A DNA stretch of 64,000 bases. Origin: Acidobacteriota bacterium. Lineage in GTDB: Bacteria > Acidobacteriota > Blastocatellia > RBC074. Positions 28,466 through 39,400 of the stretch are shown here, piece after piece. Location of the stretch: NCBI GenBank assembly GCA_016710075.1, contig JADJLO010000003.1:144501-208500 (forward strand), read 5' to 3'. The position numbers were made by a program, and so were the translations under genes. The notes under the pieces were generated by a model. It was given only the letters and a program-made list of their open reading frames with translations. It was not told the DNA's origin and made no database searches. Position 1 is the first letter of the stretch. Every line of letters starts with the position of its first letter.

Positions 28466-30727
28466 TCATTGTGTGACCACGAACGGCGACTGAAGCTTGA
28501 TCAGCTTTTTTGTCATCATGTCCCTGGTTTCGATTATTGCCGTGTAGCGACCCTCAGGCAAACCAGTCAGTTTGATAAATCTCGCGAATGTCAGGTGCGG
28601 CGCGGGCAGGGAAGTATTCTCAGTGAGCACATAATCTATCGGCTTGGAGACTGCCTGACCGTCCTTCATCAGCCTCACCGAGACCCATACCATCGGATTG
28701 CCCGTCTCCTTGTTAACTTCTGCGTTATACACTTCGAAGAAGACGATCATGCTGTCTTCGGCACGAAACTCGTGGCTGGGTGAAGGCCGAATCTGCACTC
28801 CGGCCTGGCTGAATACGTCAACCGGTTCCGGGGCACCCGCCACTTTTTTGATCGGTTCAACATGACGGCTGAGCACAACCCCGCTCGTCGAGAATTCAGC
28901 ATCCATGGCAGGAAGTACGAGTTTGTCCCTTTTTGCCGCAGTTTTCCCGGTTGCGCGATCTCTGAAGACCAGCTCGATATCGTAACTGCCCGGAGCGAGT
29001 TCCATATCCTGCCGAACAAAAATGTTGTTCTGCAGGACGCTCTGATACTGTTCGTTAGTCAGCCCGATATTAAAGCTGCCTCCGAGCCGGGAAATAACCT
29101 TCCCAGACTTTTCACGGATCAAGCCGAGTACGTCGAACTGGACGATCTGCTTGTCGCCCTTGCGATCAAACTTCATCGCACCTGGCGGGACTTCGATTGA
29201 CATGGGAATAACGTAGTTACCTCCGCGGAATCTGAACGGGCTCAACTCGACGAACAATGACAAGGCCGGATTGGCTTCCGCCGCCGCAACACCGGCAAGT
29301 AGCTTCTTCTCCTCCGCTGAAAAAGATACTAATTCTTCACCGGCATTGGCATAGTACCCGCCGCGCGCGGTTATCCTGGTATCGGGGCGGCGCACTTCTA
29401 CCTTCAACTTGCGGAAGCTGCCGTCAAAGTTTGCGTCTGAGCTGTACCAGGCCAACGTATAGCGTGCACGGATTTCTTCATCTATGCGATTTAAGCCTTT
29501 GGCAAGGTCGTTGGTGCCTTTGATGAACTCTCCGCCGGTATCGCCTGCGATGCGGTACAGAATGTCATACTCGCGGTTGAGGCCTTCGTGCCGGACATTG
29601 TCAAATACGTTCTCACCGCCTACTGCCTGTATCCGGCTTTCGGTGGAGGCCAGACCTGAAACACCTGCAAGCGGTGCGGTCGGCACGGGCGATGTAGATT
29701 GAGGAGCGCTTGTCCTGAGTCCCGCCGAGTCCATGATATAGATTGCAATGTTGGCACGGTTGGCGATGTCAATCACGCTTTGAACCTGCCAGTCGAGGGT
29801 GGAGGAGGTAATGAATCCCTGTGAAAATAGAATGACGGTCTTTTTACCCGGCAGCCCCTGCTGGGCCGAGCAGATTGCCGCCAGCGCAGCAAGGACGGGA
29901 CGCGCCCGTTGAATGCTCAATTGCGATCGAAGAAGGTTGAATTGCTGGAGTATACGATTGACAATTAAGGCCCGCCCTGCAGCCGAGCCCTGGGCCGCCG
30001 CCGCCGCGCCCGCGGCAGCCCCCGAAGGAGATGCCGACGGATCGACGCCCCCCAGACTGTTGAGCTCAGCCCTCATCTGCTCAATTCCCTCCGTAAGCTG
30101 GCCGCGCTCCAGGCTCTTGTTTGAGGCAGGCATCATCGCACCCTTTTCCAACGACGCAATGAGCTTTGCCTTGTCCTGGGTGAACGACTGGAGCAGTTGC
30201 AAATCGTTGGCGATGCCGAATACTGCAACCGTGTCGGCATCGGTAATCCGCTCTCGAATATATTTGAGAGATCCTTCCTTCACTTGCTTGAAGTTTGCAA
30301 GGTCTGTCGTCGCTCCATCCATGACCAGTGAAATCAAGTTACTCCTGCCGCCTCCGAATGCGGCGCCGGCGGAAGTTGCCGGCGTCACCGGATCGGTCGT
30401 CCCGGGTTGCGGCGTTTCACTGCCTCCGCCAAGAGGCGGCTCAAAAAAATCCACCTTCTGGACGGTCCCATTTTCAAAGACGGTAAAATCTTCAGTTTTC
30501 AGGTCTGTGATGTACTTTCCCTTTTTATCTTTGACGATGACGTCCATTGTCACCAGGCGCGTTTCAACCCTGATGGCATCATCCTGCTTCTTTTGAGCAT
30601 CCTTGTCCTTTTGTGATTGGGCCAGTCCCGGCTGCAAGGATACGGCGAGCGCTACAAGAAGGCTGACAAGAGAGCGACGAGGCCATCTCATCGGGCGCGC
30701 CTTTAAAAAGTGGCTTGGGGTAAACAT
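28466..30727 (-). CDS. VWFA-related acidobacterial domain protein, large
   Basis: A 753-aa exported protein. Signal peptide near residues 18-37; then the family opening KYITDLKTEDFTVFENG, a VWA domain with LVMDGATTD and a long Gly/Ala/Ser-rich insertion (near residues 222-245), and KKTVILFSQGFIT. The family ending ARYTLAWYSSDANFDGSFRK is followed by some 300 more residues in beta-rich modules (YDIELVFRDRATGKTAAK) and a final QSPFVVTQ, so it is much longer than its paralogues at 19973 and 47828. The MIDAS start is altered to DGATT. It is probably a periplasmic binding partner of the TonB receptor or the TPR proteins; that link is inferred from position only. Confidence 0.85.
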   Translation of the reverse strand: MFTPSHFLKARPMRWPRRSLVSLLVALAVSLQPGLAQSQKDKDAQKKQDDAIRVETRLVTMDVIVKDKKGKYITDLKTEDFTVFENGTVQKVDFFEPPLGGGSETPQPGTTDPVTPATSAGAAFGGGRSNLISLVMDGATTDLANFKQVKEGSLKYIRERITDADTVAVFGIANDLQLLQSFTQDKAKLIASLEKGAMMPASNKSLERGQLTEGIEQMRAELNSLGGVDPSASPSGAAAGAAAAAQGSAAGRALIVNRILQQFNLLRSQLSIQRARPVLAALAAICSAQQGLPGKKTVILFSQGFITSSTLDWQVQSVIDIANRANIAIYIMDSAGLRTSAPQSTSPVPTAPLAGVSGLASTESRIQAVGGENVFDNVRHEGLNREYDILYRIAGDTGGEFIKGTNDLAKGLNRIDEEIRARYTLAWYSSDANFDGSFRKLKVEVRRPDTRITARGGYYANAGEELVSFSAEEKKLLAGVAAAEANPALSLFVELSPFRFRGGNYVIPMSIEVPPGAMKFDRKGDKQIVQFDVLGLIREKSGKVISRLGGSFNIGLTNEQYQSVLQNNIFVRQDMELAPGSYDIELVFRDRATGKTAAKRDKLVLPAMDAEFSTSGVVLSRHVEPIKKVAGAPEPVDVFSQAGVQIRPSPSHEFRAEDSMIVFFEVYNAEVNKETGNPMVWVSVRLMKDGQAVSKPIDYVLTENTSLPAPHLTFARFIKLTGLPEGRYTAIIETRDMMTKKLIKLQSPFVVTQ

Positions 30728-30776
30728 GCTGTGCCTCCTTGAGGGGTAATAGCCCTAATCTGGTAAATACCGGTTT

Positions 30777-32219
30777 TCAGCGTGGCCGCGGTGACGGCGG
30801 ACTGACCACACCGCTATCGGTCGTCTGTCCGCCGCTGTTTTTGAGCCGCTCGACGATCTGCATCTCCTGCTGCGCACGTTGCGGTTCTTTAATTCGGGTA
30901 TAGAGCAGAGCGAGATTATAATGCGCTTTTGAATCGTCAGGATTCAACTTGACCCCGGTTTCCAGCTCCTGCCGTGCCCGGGGATAATTCTTAAGCTTCA
31001 GATATGTCGAGCCAAGAGCAATGTGCGCATAAGCAAACGACGGGGCGAGGAGAATGGCTTTTTCAAGGAATTCAACAGCCTGCTCATTCTCGTTTTGCTC
31101 CTGTGCGATCAAACCCAGATAGTAGAAAGTTTCAGGTGTTCCGGCGTCTTTCCGGATACTCTTCTCAAGCCACTCGCGCGCCTCTGTATATTTTTTCTGT
31201 TTGAGCAGGGTATAGCCAAGATGCATCTGCACCTGGGCCTGATCGGGGCGCATCCGCAGAGAGTCGCGGAAGGACTCTTCAGCCGCTTGAAGGTCGGGCT
31301 TCCTGAGCCAGGTCACCCCTGAAATGAAGTAATAAGACGGCTCGTCGGGTCTGAGTTCGATGGCTCGTTTGAGCGCCAGTATGGCTTCGCCATTTAACTG
31401 TAGATCAAGCGCAATCAGAGCGTACTTGTACAGCAGATCAGGCGAGTTTCCGATGACGCTCCGGGCGCGATTGAGATAGAGTGCGGCGGTTTTATTGGTA
31501 CCCCTTGCCTGCGCAACCATGGCCATGCCAAGAAGCGCATCCGCATTTGCCTCTTCCAGTTTCAGCGATTGTTGATAGCTCGCTTCAGCCTTGTCAATGA
31601 CACCTTTTCTCAAGTACGCCTCGCCAAGGAAGGCAGACATTGAGGCTGCCGGCGTGAGTGACTGTCCGGCATTCTCAATAAAACCGATGCATTCATCAAA
31701 GCGCCCGAGAGAAAGCAGCAACCATGCCAATCTGGAAGCGGCTTCCGCATTCCCCGGCTCCAGGCGGAGCACTTCTTTCAATTCCACCACGGTTTTTTCC
31801 GGCGCGCCCTTGAGCAGATAAAGACGGGCCAGATTGAGATGCGCCCCGGTCATTCCGGGATCGATGCGAATGGCGCGCGCGAAGAGGGCTTCAGCTTCGG
31901 GGAGTCTCCCCTTCATGGCGTGAACCGTGCCGAGGAGATTGAGCGCTGAAGCTTCGTTGGGCCTCGCTTTCAGGATCTGATTTAACTCTTTCTCCGCCTC
32001 CTCGATGCGATTGTCACGAATAAGCGCGGCCGCCTGCTCAATCCTCGCAGCATAACTTTGAGCCGGGGTCTGAGCCGGAATGAGAAGAGTAAAAAGAAGC
32101 GAGATGATAATTACTCGTACACAAAATCGCAGGGGCAGGCCGGAATTCCCGTCCTGGTTTAAAACGAAACGGAGCGTGCGCCCAATATTACCGATCTTGA
32201 TTGGTAGTGGTGAAAACAC
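30777..32219 (-). CDS. TPR protein, exported (copy 2)
   Basis: A 480-aa protein with an internal hydrophobic signal (VIIISLLFTLLIPAQTPAQS near residues 35-55), preceded by a charged stretch; the start at 32219 is therefore uncertain and a later one is possible. From about residue 60 there are about ten consecutive TPR units, for example NEASALNLLGTVHAMKGRLP, DPGMTGAHLNLARLYLLKGA and DDSKAHYNLALLYTRIKEPQ, ending in a short Pro-rich tail. It is a scaffold by nature and pairs in the cluster with a CRTAC protein, an arrangement repeated upstream. Confidence 0.85.
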   Translation of the reverse strand: MFSPLPIKIGNIGRTLRFVLNQDGNSGLPLRFCVRVIIISLLFTLLIPAQTPAQSYAARIEQAAALIRDNRIEEAEKELNQILKARPNEASALNLLGTVHAMKGRLPEAEALFARAIRIDPGMTGAHLNLARLYLLKGAPEKTVVELKEVLRLEPGNAEAASRLAWLLLSLGRFDECIGFIENAGQSLTPAASMSAFLGEAYLRKGVIDKAEASYQQSLKLEEANADALLGMAMVAQARGTNKTAALYLNRARSVIGNSPDLLYKYALIALDLQLNGEAILALKRAIELRPDEPSYYFISGVTWLRKPDLQAAEESFRDSLRMRPDQAQVQMHLGYTLLKQKKYTEAREWLEKSIRKDAGTPETFYYLGLIAQEQNENEQAVEFLEKAILLAPSFAYAHIALGSTYLKLKNYPRARQELETGVKLNPDDSKAHYNLALLYTRIKEPQRAQQEMQIVERLKNSGGQTTDSGVVSPPSPRPR

Positions 32220-32256
32220 AGCTTTATCTCTTCAATATATTAATTAACGGATACTG

Positions 32257-32336
32257 TAGGCGAATTCATCCTTTGGTAGATTGCCAGGAATTACAGAATT
32301 CGACGGCGCAGGCTCCGGCGTCGTCGAATTCGCCTA
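32257..32336 (-). promoter_or_regulatory. Alternative hairpins between CRTAC copy 1 and TPR copy 2
   Basis: GAATTCGACG (32296-32305) pairs with CGTCGAATTC (32322-32331). The 3' arm can instead pair through GAATTCGCCTA (32326-32336) with TAGGCGAATTC (32257-32267). The two stems exclude each other, as in attenuators. There is no long T-run on the minus strand. Confidence 0.4.
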
Positions 32337-32380
32337 AGTATGGGGGAAAAAAAAGAATCGCCAACAGTACCAGTAGTCAA

Positions 32381-34093
32381 CTAACGACTGGTCGGCTTGC
32401 CTGCGCTCTTGAGATCTTTCTGATCCATGAGGCCCTGACCCTCCCTGATCGTCAGTAATTTGTTGACGTTCACGTTGGTGATTTTGTCGACTATGCCGCT
32501 GGGCCAGCGGATCTCGATGAGGTCTGCCTTTGCCCGTTTTTCAAGTCCGAAATGAAGCCTCAAATCATTTTGTGCGAGGTAGCTGCCGCCGCCTCGAACT
32601 TCGTCTATTTGCGTCAAATTGCCGGAGACGACTTTCACCTTTGCACCTATCCCGTCACGATTACTCTTGACGCCAATCGTTTTGACAAGGATGAAATTGT
32701 TGGCGTTGCCGCCATCATTGCGCAGAAGTTGCGAGGGGCCGTCCAGGTCGCTGATGATCATATCGACATCACCGTCATTGTCGAAGTCCGCGAATGCCAC
32801 GCCACGGCCTGCCCGCTCCTGCATCAGCGGCGCACCGAACTGCGCGGCGACTTCCGTGAAAGTCCCGTTACGGTTGTTATGATGCAGCAATTTTCGCTGG
32901 TGGTAGTATTGCAATTGCGGGTAGACATGCCCGTTGGCAATGAACAGATCAACCCAGCCGTCGTTATCGTAATCGAAAAATTTAGTCCCCCACCCGACGA
33001 AAGGCATGCTGATGGTGGCGAGATTCGCCTTGTAGGAAACATCTGTAAAGGTGTTGCGCGCGTCGTTATGGTAAAGCGTGTTGTAATCGTCCACGAAGTT
33101 GGTTACGAAAATGTCGAACCGCCCGTCATGATCATAGTCGCCGACAGCCACTCCCATGCTCCCCTGCTCGGCGCCGTCCTGACTGAGTGCCGTGCCCGAG
33201 AGAAAGCCGATTTCCTTGAATGTGCCGTCTCCGTTGTTATGGTAGAGGAAGTTCGGCGTCGAATCATTGGCCACATAAATGTCCACCCAGCCATCATCGT
33301 CGAAGTCACTGCAAAGGACTCCCATTCCAAAATAGCCGTTTGGATCCGAAACCCCGGCCTTTTTCGAGACGTCGGTGAACGTGCCGTCCCCGTTGTTGTG
33401 AAAGAGCGAATCACCCGACCCGCGCATGCCTCTGGGACCGCATTGCACCGCTACTCCCTTGTACTGGCATGTCTTGTCCTTGCCAAACTCCGGAAGATGG
33501 TTGAGATCGTACTCCACATAATTGACGACTATCAGGTCCAGTTTTCCGTCATTGTCATAATCGAGAAAAGCGGCGCCGGCTGACCATCGCGTGTCGTCTA
33601 CGCCTGCAGTCCGGGTAACATCAGTGAAAGTCCCGTTTCCATTGTTCCTGAAGAGATGATTCGATCCCAGAGATGTAACGTAAAGGTCGTCGAATCCATC
33701 GTTGTTATAGTCGCCAACAGTCGCTCCCATTCCCCATCCGACATCGCCTGTGCCGGCCTTGTCCGTCACATCGGTAAAAGTGTTATCGCCGTTGTTGTGA
33801 TAGAGGGCGCTCCTTGTTTTCTCGCCGGACTTCGCCAGATCGACGCTCAGGCAGTTGACCAGGTAGATGTCCTGATTGCCATCATTGTCGTAATCGAAAG
33901 CAGCCACTCCGCCGCTCATTGATTCGACGAGGTATTTTTTTTCAGGTGAGGCGACATGTTTGAAGGTGATCCCGGCTTGCGCCGTGATGTCAGTAAACCG
34001 AATCGCAACGGGCTGGTTGCCGGTCGTCTGCGACAAGGCTGCCGGCAGCAGGAGGATGAAAAATGTTAGGATCCAGACTCTTTGGAATAACAA
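32381..34093 (-). CDS. CRTAC1-family protein: FG-GAP/VCBS propeller plus ASPIC/UnbV domain (copy 1)
   Basis: A 570-aa paralogue of the protein at 26740. Signal peptide (VWILTFFILLLPAALS), then the opening VAIRFTDITAQAGITFKHVA and repeated units such as FDYDNDGNQDIYLVN, GDYNNDGFDDLYVTS and SDFDDDGWVDIYVAND, with the DxDxDG calcium loops plainly visible. It ends in the ASPIC/UnbV module (QIDEVRGGGSYLAQNDLRLH, ADLIEIRWPSGIVDKITNVN). It stands between two TPR genes. The antisense strand is open for 343 codons here, a side effect of the repeated Asp/Asn/Gly codons. Confidence 0.9.
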   Translation of the reverse strand: MLFQRVWILTFFILLLPAALSQTTGNQPVAIRFTDITAQAGITFKHVASPEKKYLVESMSGGVAAFDYDNDGNQDIYLVNCLSVDLAKSGEKTRSALYHNNGDNTFTDVTDKAGTGDVGWGMGATVGDYNNDGFDDLYVTSLGSNHLFRNNGNGTFTDVTRTAGVDDTRWSAGAAFLDYDNDGKLDLIVVNYVEYDLNHLPEFGKDKTCQYKGVAVQCGPRGMRGSGDSLFHNNGDGTFTDVSKKAGVSDPNGYFGMGVLCSDFDDDGWVDIYVANDSTPNFLYHNNGDGTFKEIGFLSGTALSQDGAEQGSMGVAVGDYDHDGRFDIFVTNFVDDYNTLYHNDARNTFTDVSYKANLATISMPFVGWGTKFFDYDNDGWVDLFIANGHVYPQLQYYHQRKLLHHNNRNGTFTEVAAQFGAPLMQERAGRGVAFADFDNDGDVDMIISDLDGPSQLLRNDGGNANNFILVKTIGVKSNRDGIGAKVKVVSGNLTQIDEVRGGGSYLAQNDLRLHFGLEKRAKADLIEIRWPSGIVDKITNVNVNKLLTIREGQGLMDQKDLKSAGKPTSR

Positions 34094-34114
34094 GGATGTT
34101 TACCTTCCTGATGG

Positions 34115-36344
34115 TCACGGATTACTTTGACCGCGAGCCCTGGCTTTGAGCTGGTTGGAGATTTCAATCTGACTCTCGCCTTCCGCCCGGCGCCCTGCGG
34201 CAAGATAAGCCCGTCCCAGTTGGTAATGAGTATAGGCCTCATCAGGCTTGAGCTTCACGGCCGTTTCAAGCCGCTCCACGGCTTCCTTGATGTCTCCCTG
34301 TAAAAGCAAGGCTTTGCCCAACTCATAGTGAGCTTCGGCATAATCGGGCTTGAGCCGGATGACTTCTCTCATGACTTTGATGCCGCGTTCAGTTTTTTGA
34401 CCTGCCAGCAGGGCAAAGCCAAGGTGGTATCTGGCCTGGATATCAGCCGGATTGGTGGCTAATTCGCTTTCAAACTCCTCGGCGGCCTCGTCAAGTTTTC
34501 CCAGTTTCAGGTAGATCTGGCCTGAATAGAAATGAACCAGTCGGGTTTTGCTGTCCAGCGCCAGAGCCGCCTTTAATTCTTCGAACGCCTTATCTGTCTC
34601 GCCCTGCTCATCATAAGCCCTTCCCAGAAGGATATGAAGTTGCGGGGTGTTGCCGCTCCGGACAACCATCTGCTGGATTATCTGGTTGGCCTCTCCCTGC
34701 TTCCCCTGTTTGATGAGCGCAATGGCAAGCATGTAATAGAGACCCGGATCATTAGTCTTTACTGAAACGACATCGGCCAACAATTCGGAGGCTCTCGAAT
34801 AGTTATCTGCCATAGAAGTAGCTCGTCCCGAGCAACTGTTTAGCCGATAGATTGGCCGGATTGGCTTTCATTTCGTTTTCAAACGGCTCAATGGCCTGTT
34901 GATACAACTCTGCCTTGTAGCAGGCCAGGCCCCAGTTGAAGTTAATCTGTTCCAGATTGGGATTCCATTTAGCGGCCAGCGCGAATTGTTCTGCCGCTGC
35001 GCGAAAGTCCTGCCGCTGTGCTCGCAGAATGCCGATGTTATTGTGTGCGCTGGCGATCACCTTAGTGTAGTAATCCTCTCCGCCCTTCAGTTTAAGGGCC
35101 GCTTTTTCATCCGGAGCCCCCGCCTCGGCCACGACACCCACGGCCGAAACCATCTCCATCACTTTACTGTTCTGTTCACCCATGCCGGCGGGCGGATTAA
35201 GGTAGGTCGCAGTCTTTATCTCGTCGCTCCTGAGACTGTCGGCCTTCAATTCCGATGACAGCTTTAACTCCTGCTCGCCTTCCTGAGTCAAGCCGGTTTT
35301 GAGAAGGGACTGGCCAAGCCGGTAGTGAGCCTTGGCTACCTGAAAATCATTGTAGTTCACCGAAGGTGTAAGGGCGATGCTCTTTTTGAGCACTTCAATC
35401 GCCCGGTCATGCTTATCCAGTGTCAGGTATGCCTGGCCAAGATGAAAATAGGGATCCGGGTTTTCAGGCCGTAGCCGGGAGGCCTTTTCCAGCAAGATAA
35501 CGGCCTGTTCCATCCTTCTTTCCATGAGGTGAATGATCCCCAGATAATAATTGGCGAAGTAATCGTCAGGGTTCGAATTCAGTGCAATCCTGAATTCTTC
35601 AGCGGCATCATCGAGCCGGCTGGTGCCGTCTTTGAGCAGGTATGTCAGTCCCAGGTAGTAATGGGCGCTGGAGGATTTTGGATCGAGAGCGATGGCTTTT
35701 TTGAACTCATCTATTGCTTCTTCTAAAAAGACCATTTCCCGGAAAGCCCGGCCGAAGCTGATGTGCAATTCAGGCCGGTCCCCGAGCTGGCGCAGCATAC
35801 GGTTGTATATCTGGCGTGCCGGAGCGATCTGACGCTGTTTGAGGTACGCCAACCCAAGCGTATACCCGACATCATAATCCCGCGGCGCGAGTTTCAGCGC
35901 CGTTTCAAGCTCACCGACAGCCTTGGCAAACTCTCCGCGCATAAACCAGCTCTTGCCAAGCATGTGGTGCGCGTCGGCGTTTTGCGGGTTGAGGGCAATC
36001 GCTCTGTTCAGTGGGTCGAAAGTTTTCTCATACTGCCCGGCAACGAAGTATGCAATCGCCAGATCGATGAGTCCTTGCGGCGAATCCGGCCGGTAAAGGG
36101 CGGCAGCTTCAAGAGCACTCACTGCCTTTCCAGATGCATTTTGCGCCGAGTGAATTTTACCAAGATTGCCGTAGGCTTCGGCCAGAATAAGGGTGAATTC
36201 CGCTTCCGCCGCTGCCGAATTGCCGGCGCGGCTGTGAGTTTCCGCTGCTTCATAATGCCGCCGGATCGCATCCTGGGGCGATTGGATAAATGTCAGTAGA
36301 AAGAGAAGAGGCAGGAAGACCGAATGTGAAAATATAACTGCCAT
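34115..36344 (-). CDS. TPR protein, exported, about 742 aa (single-base frameshift)
   Basis: The printed sequence splits this gene into two frames (36344 to 34803, and 34813 to 34115). The first ends QLLGTSYFYGR and the second begins MADNYSRASELL; removing one base near 34814 gives LLGTSYFMADNYSRASELL, a normal TPR helix pair, so it is one gene. Signal peptide at the N-terminus (VFLPLLFLLTFIQS). More than fifteen TPR units follow, for example NADAHHMLGKSWFMRGEF, DPKSSSAHYYLGLTYLLKDG and PDYAEAYELGK-like repeats, ending RARGQSNP. It is the first gene after the TonB receptor in the cluster. Confidence 0.88.
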
Positions 36345-36372
36345 GGGTTATTAGTGATGGTTAGAAACAAGT

Positions 36373-36402
36373 ACGGAGGGCTGAATACAAACAGCCCTCC
36401 GT
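36373..36402 (-). terminator. Hairpin between TonB receptor and TPR gene
   Basis: An 11-bp perfect stem (36373-36383 with 36392-36402, 8-base loop) lies just downstream of the receptor's stop. On the minus strand it is followed by a weak T-rich stretch, so it could be a leaky terminator that lowers expression of the genes after the receptor. Confidence 0.5.
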
Positions 36403-36437
36403 CTTTAAGATCAGCCATGTTGCCAATCTGATCTACA

Positions 36438-39400
36438 TCAGAACGACAACTTCAAGCCAAACTGGATCTCACGAGGTCCGCGGTTACCGGTCAGGTAACC
36501 GAATTGCCCGTTGGTTGGTTTACCGAAATTCGAATCACTGGCGACCTGTTGCAGAGACAGGTTCCCGTCGACCCCGGTAAGGTTCACGTGGTTGAAGACA
36601 TTGAACATCTCGGCGCGGAACTGAATGCCAAAACGCTCACGCACTTTCCAGTTCTTGTTTACCGAGAAGTCTACGTTGGCGAGCCCGGGACCGCGGATTG
36701 CTCCACGCCCCAGTGTGCCAAATTGCCCAACGCCGGGCAGAGAGAACGCCGCAGGATTAAGATACTGCAACGGATTGCTGGTCTTGAGATAAATGGGTAC
36801 TCCCGAGACCAGATTTGGACGCTGAGAGCCGGCGCCGGCCAGACCGGCAGTGTTGGCTCCACTTGTGACGTTGATCGGCACACCGCCCACCAGGGAGACG
36901 ATTGCATTGACCTGCCAATCACCCAGAATATGATTGACGAAGGCTCCCTTATCCTTGAACGAAGGCAAAACGTAGACACCGTTGGCGACAAACATTTGCC
37001 GGCGGTCAAGATCCGAATCGCCACGATCGAGGCTGTAGTTGAACGGGTCAGTCACAGCACTGGTGTATGACTGAAGCGGAACGTCCGAAATGGCATGGCT
37101 CCAGGTATAGGCCACCTGGAAAGCCAGACGGTTGGAGAATCGTTGATTAACCCAGATCTGCATTGCGTGGTATGTCGAGTTCCCCGTGGACTCGCTTCCG
37201 GTAACAGGGCCGAGGCCCTTGTAAATCCGGTTGGCGTTCTGCAGGTCTCCAACGTTACCGGCGTTAGCCCGGACGGCCTGAGCGATCTGAAGTCGGGCGC
37301 TCGGAGTCACATCGTTATAACTTCCGCCACGACGCCAGATGTGCGTCCCTTGGTTTCCGATGTAAGAGGCTTCCACCACTGTATCCTTCAATACTTCGCG
37401 AGAGATGGTGGCGTTCCACTGCCAGCTCTCGGGAGGACGGAAATCAGGATTAACCGCTGCGAAAGCAGTGTTTGAGCCTACTCCCGCGACTGCATTCTTC
37501 AAGCCGGGGTTGATCGTATCCAGACTGCGACATGTCGGGCAATCAGCCAGTCTGAGAGTGTCTCCCTGCCAACCCGTATCGACAGTAGTCGTCCAGGGTG
37601 GATTGCCGGCCATACGCAGTAGATCTTCGATAACCTGCGATCGGCTCATGAAACGTCCGGCTCCCAGGCGGAGTGCGGTCTTGCCGTCGCCGAAGAGATC
37701 CCATGCGATGCCTACACGTGGCTGGTAACCCGCATTGTAAGGTTTGACCAGTGAGCGTGGTAATCCGGCCGCGCTGGCCTTATCGGCCGTCACCAGGCCG
37801 CTAAGCGGATTCTTGCCGTCGTACCGGCTCAGGACGTAGTTGCTGACGCGGTCATTGTCCGAGTATGTCGGAGAGTACCTTGACCACCGCATTCCCATAG
37901 TGACTGTCAGCCGCGGACTGAATTTCCACGTGTCGGTCCCGTAAAATTCAAAATCATGCCAGCGGCCCAGCACTTTCTCCTGGCGATCGAGTTCCGTGTA
38001 TTGAGTGAGCGGCAAATCTTTGAGCAGCAGCTCGGAAATCAAATTGCCGGTTCGCCCGTTAGCTGATTGAACGGTGTAAAGACCACTGGCGCCGGTAGTG
38101 AGCTCGTTTTTAATATTGTGGCTGAAGAGCCCGCCGGCCTTGAAGCTGTGGCTGCCCCATACCTTTGAGAGGTCATCTTTGATGACCCAGAGGTCCTGGT
38201 GATTATCCCAGGGCGCCTGGTGCCACAGAGTAGGATACCCGTCCGTTCCCCATCCCACGGTCGGAAGGCCGGTGCCTTTGACACGCGGGAAGACGGTCGG
38301 GAACTTGGAGGCGATCTCATCGTTGAGCGCCTGACCTGCCTGGTTGGTCGTGACGAAGATGTCATTGCCCGACCGCGAAAACTGGAACTCGTTGACGGTG
38401 GATGATGTCAGAGTAGTCGACAGCTTGACGGCAAAACTCTTGCTGGGCTGATTCCAGTCCGAACTCAGGGTTGGGAATGGAGTATCGCCCCAGAAGTTGC
38501 CTGCCGCATTTTTTCGATCCCATGCCTCGTTGATAAAGCGGACCATCAGATTCATCTTGCTGTTGATGATCACATCACCGCGAATGCTGTCCTGTCGGGT
38601 GGCAACAGGCTCCAATGCGGAGGAAATCCAGTTGGTCGATCCCGGATTATTCGGATTGGGGAAAATCTTCATGATAGCCAGGCCTGCGGGGCTGAGCCGG
38701 TTTGCCGGAATCGTATCGTTAGGGAAGCAGGCACCGAAGTTTCCGTTTACCGTCCCTTTCGGGTCACACCCTCCGGTAAGGAATGGGTCGCGCGGACGCC
38801 CTGCCGTTAGCGCTCCGCTGAAATTTCCGACTCTCTCCTGAGGGTTCGGGACCTTGGCCGACAGGACGGTGCCGCGGCCTTCACGTCGCCATTCTTCCGA
38901 CCAGAAGAAGAAGATACGGTCTTTCAAGATCGGCCCGTTGAAATTGAAGCCGAAGTTGTTGTAACGCAGCTTCTGCTTGGGCTGTCTTGCCGAGTTAAGG
39001 AAGAAATCAGTCGAATTGAGTGCATCATTGCGGAGGAACTCAAAGGCCGTGCCGTGATACTGATTGCCGCCGCCTTTGGTGATCAGGTTGATGACGGCTC
39101 CCTGCGCCTGACCGAATTCCGCGCTGAAGCTGTTACGCTCTACGCGGAACTCCTGAATGGAGTCAATCGACGGGAAGACCAGGAGCGTGGCATTTGACCC
39201 CACATCCATGTTGTTGACTCCGTCAACAGTCCACAGGTTTCCGTTCGACTGATTACCGTTGACGGACATGTCCACGTGGGAATCAAGTCCTGTACCGCGA
39301 ACGGCAAAGTTGCCGCCCTCTCCGGGAGAAACCCCGGGAATCGTAGTCACAAGTGCGGCATAGTTGCGCCCGTTCAGGGGCAATTCCTTGACCTGCTTCT

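Noticed and set aside
32552..33583. 343-codon plus-strand frame opposite the first CRTAC gene
   Set aside because: It mirrors the repeated Asp/Asn/Gly codons of the FG-GAP units on the other strand; its own product is a Val/Ile/His-rich repeat without any family signature or ribosome site.
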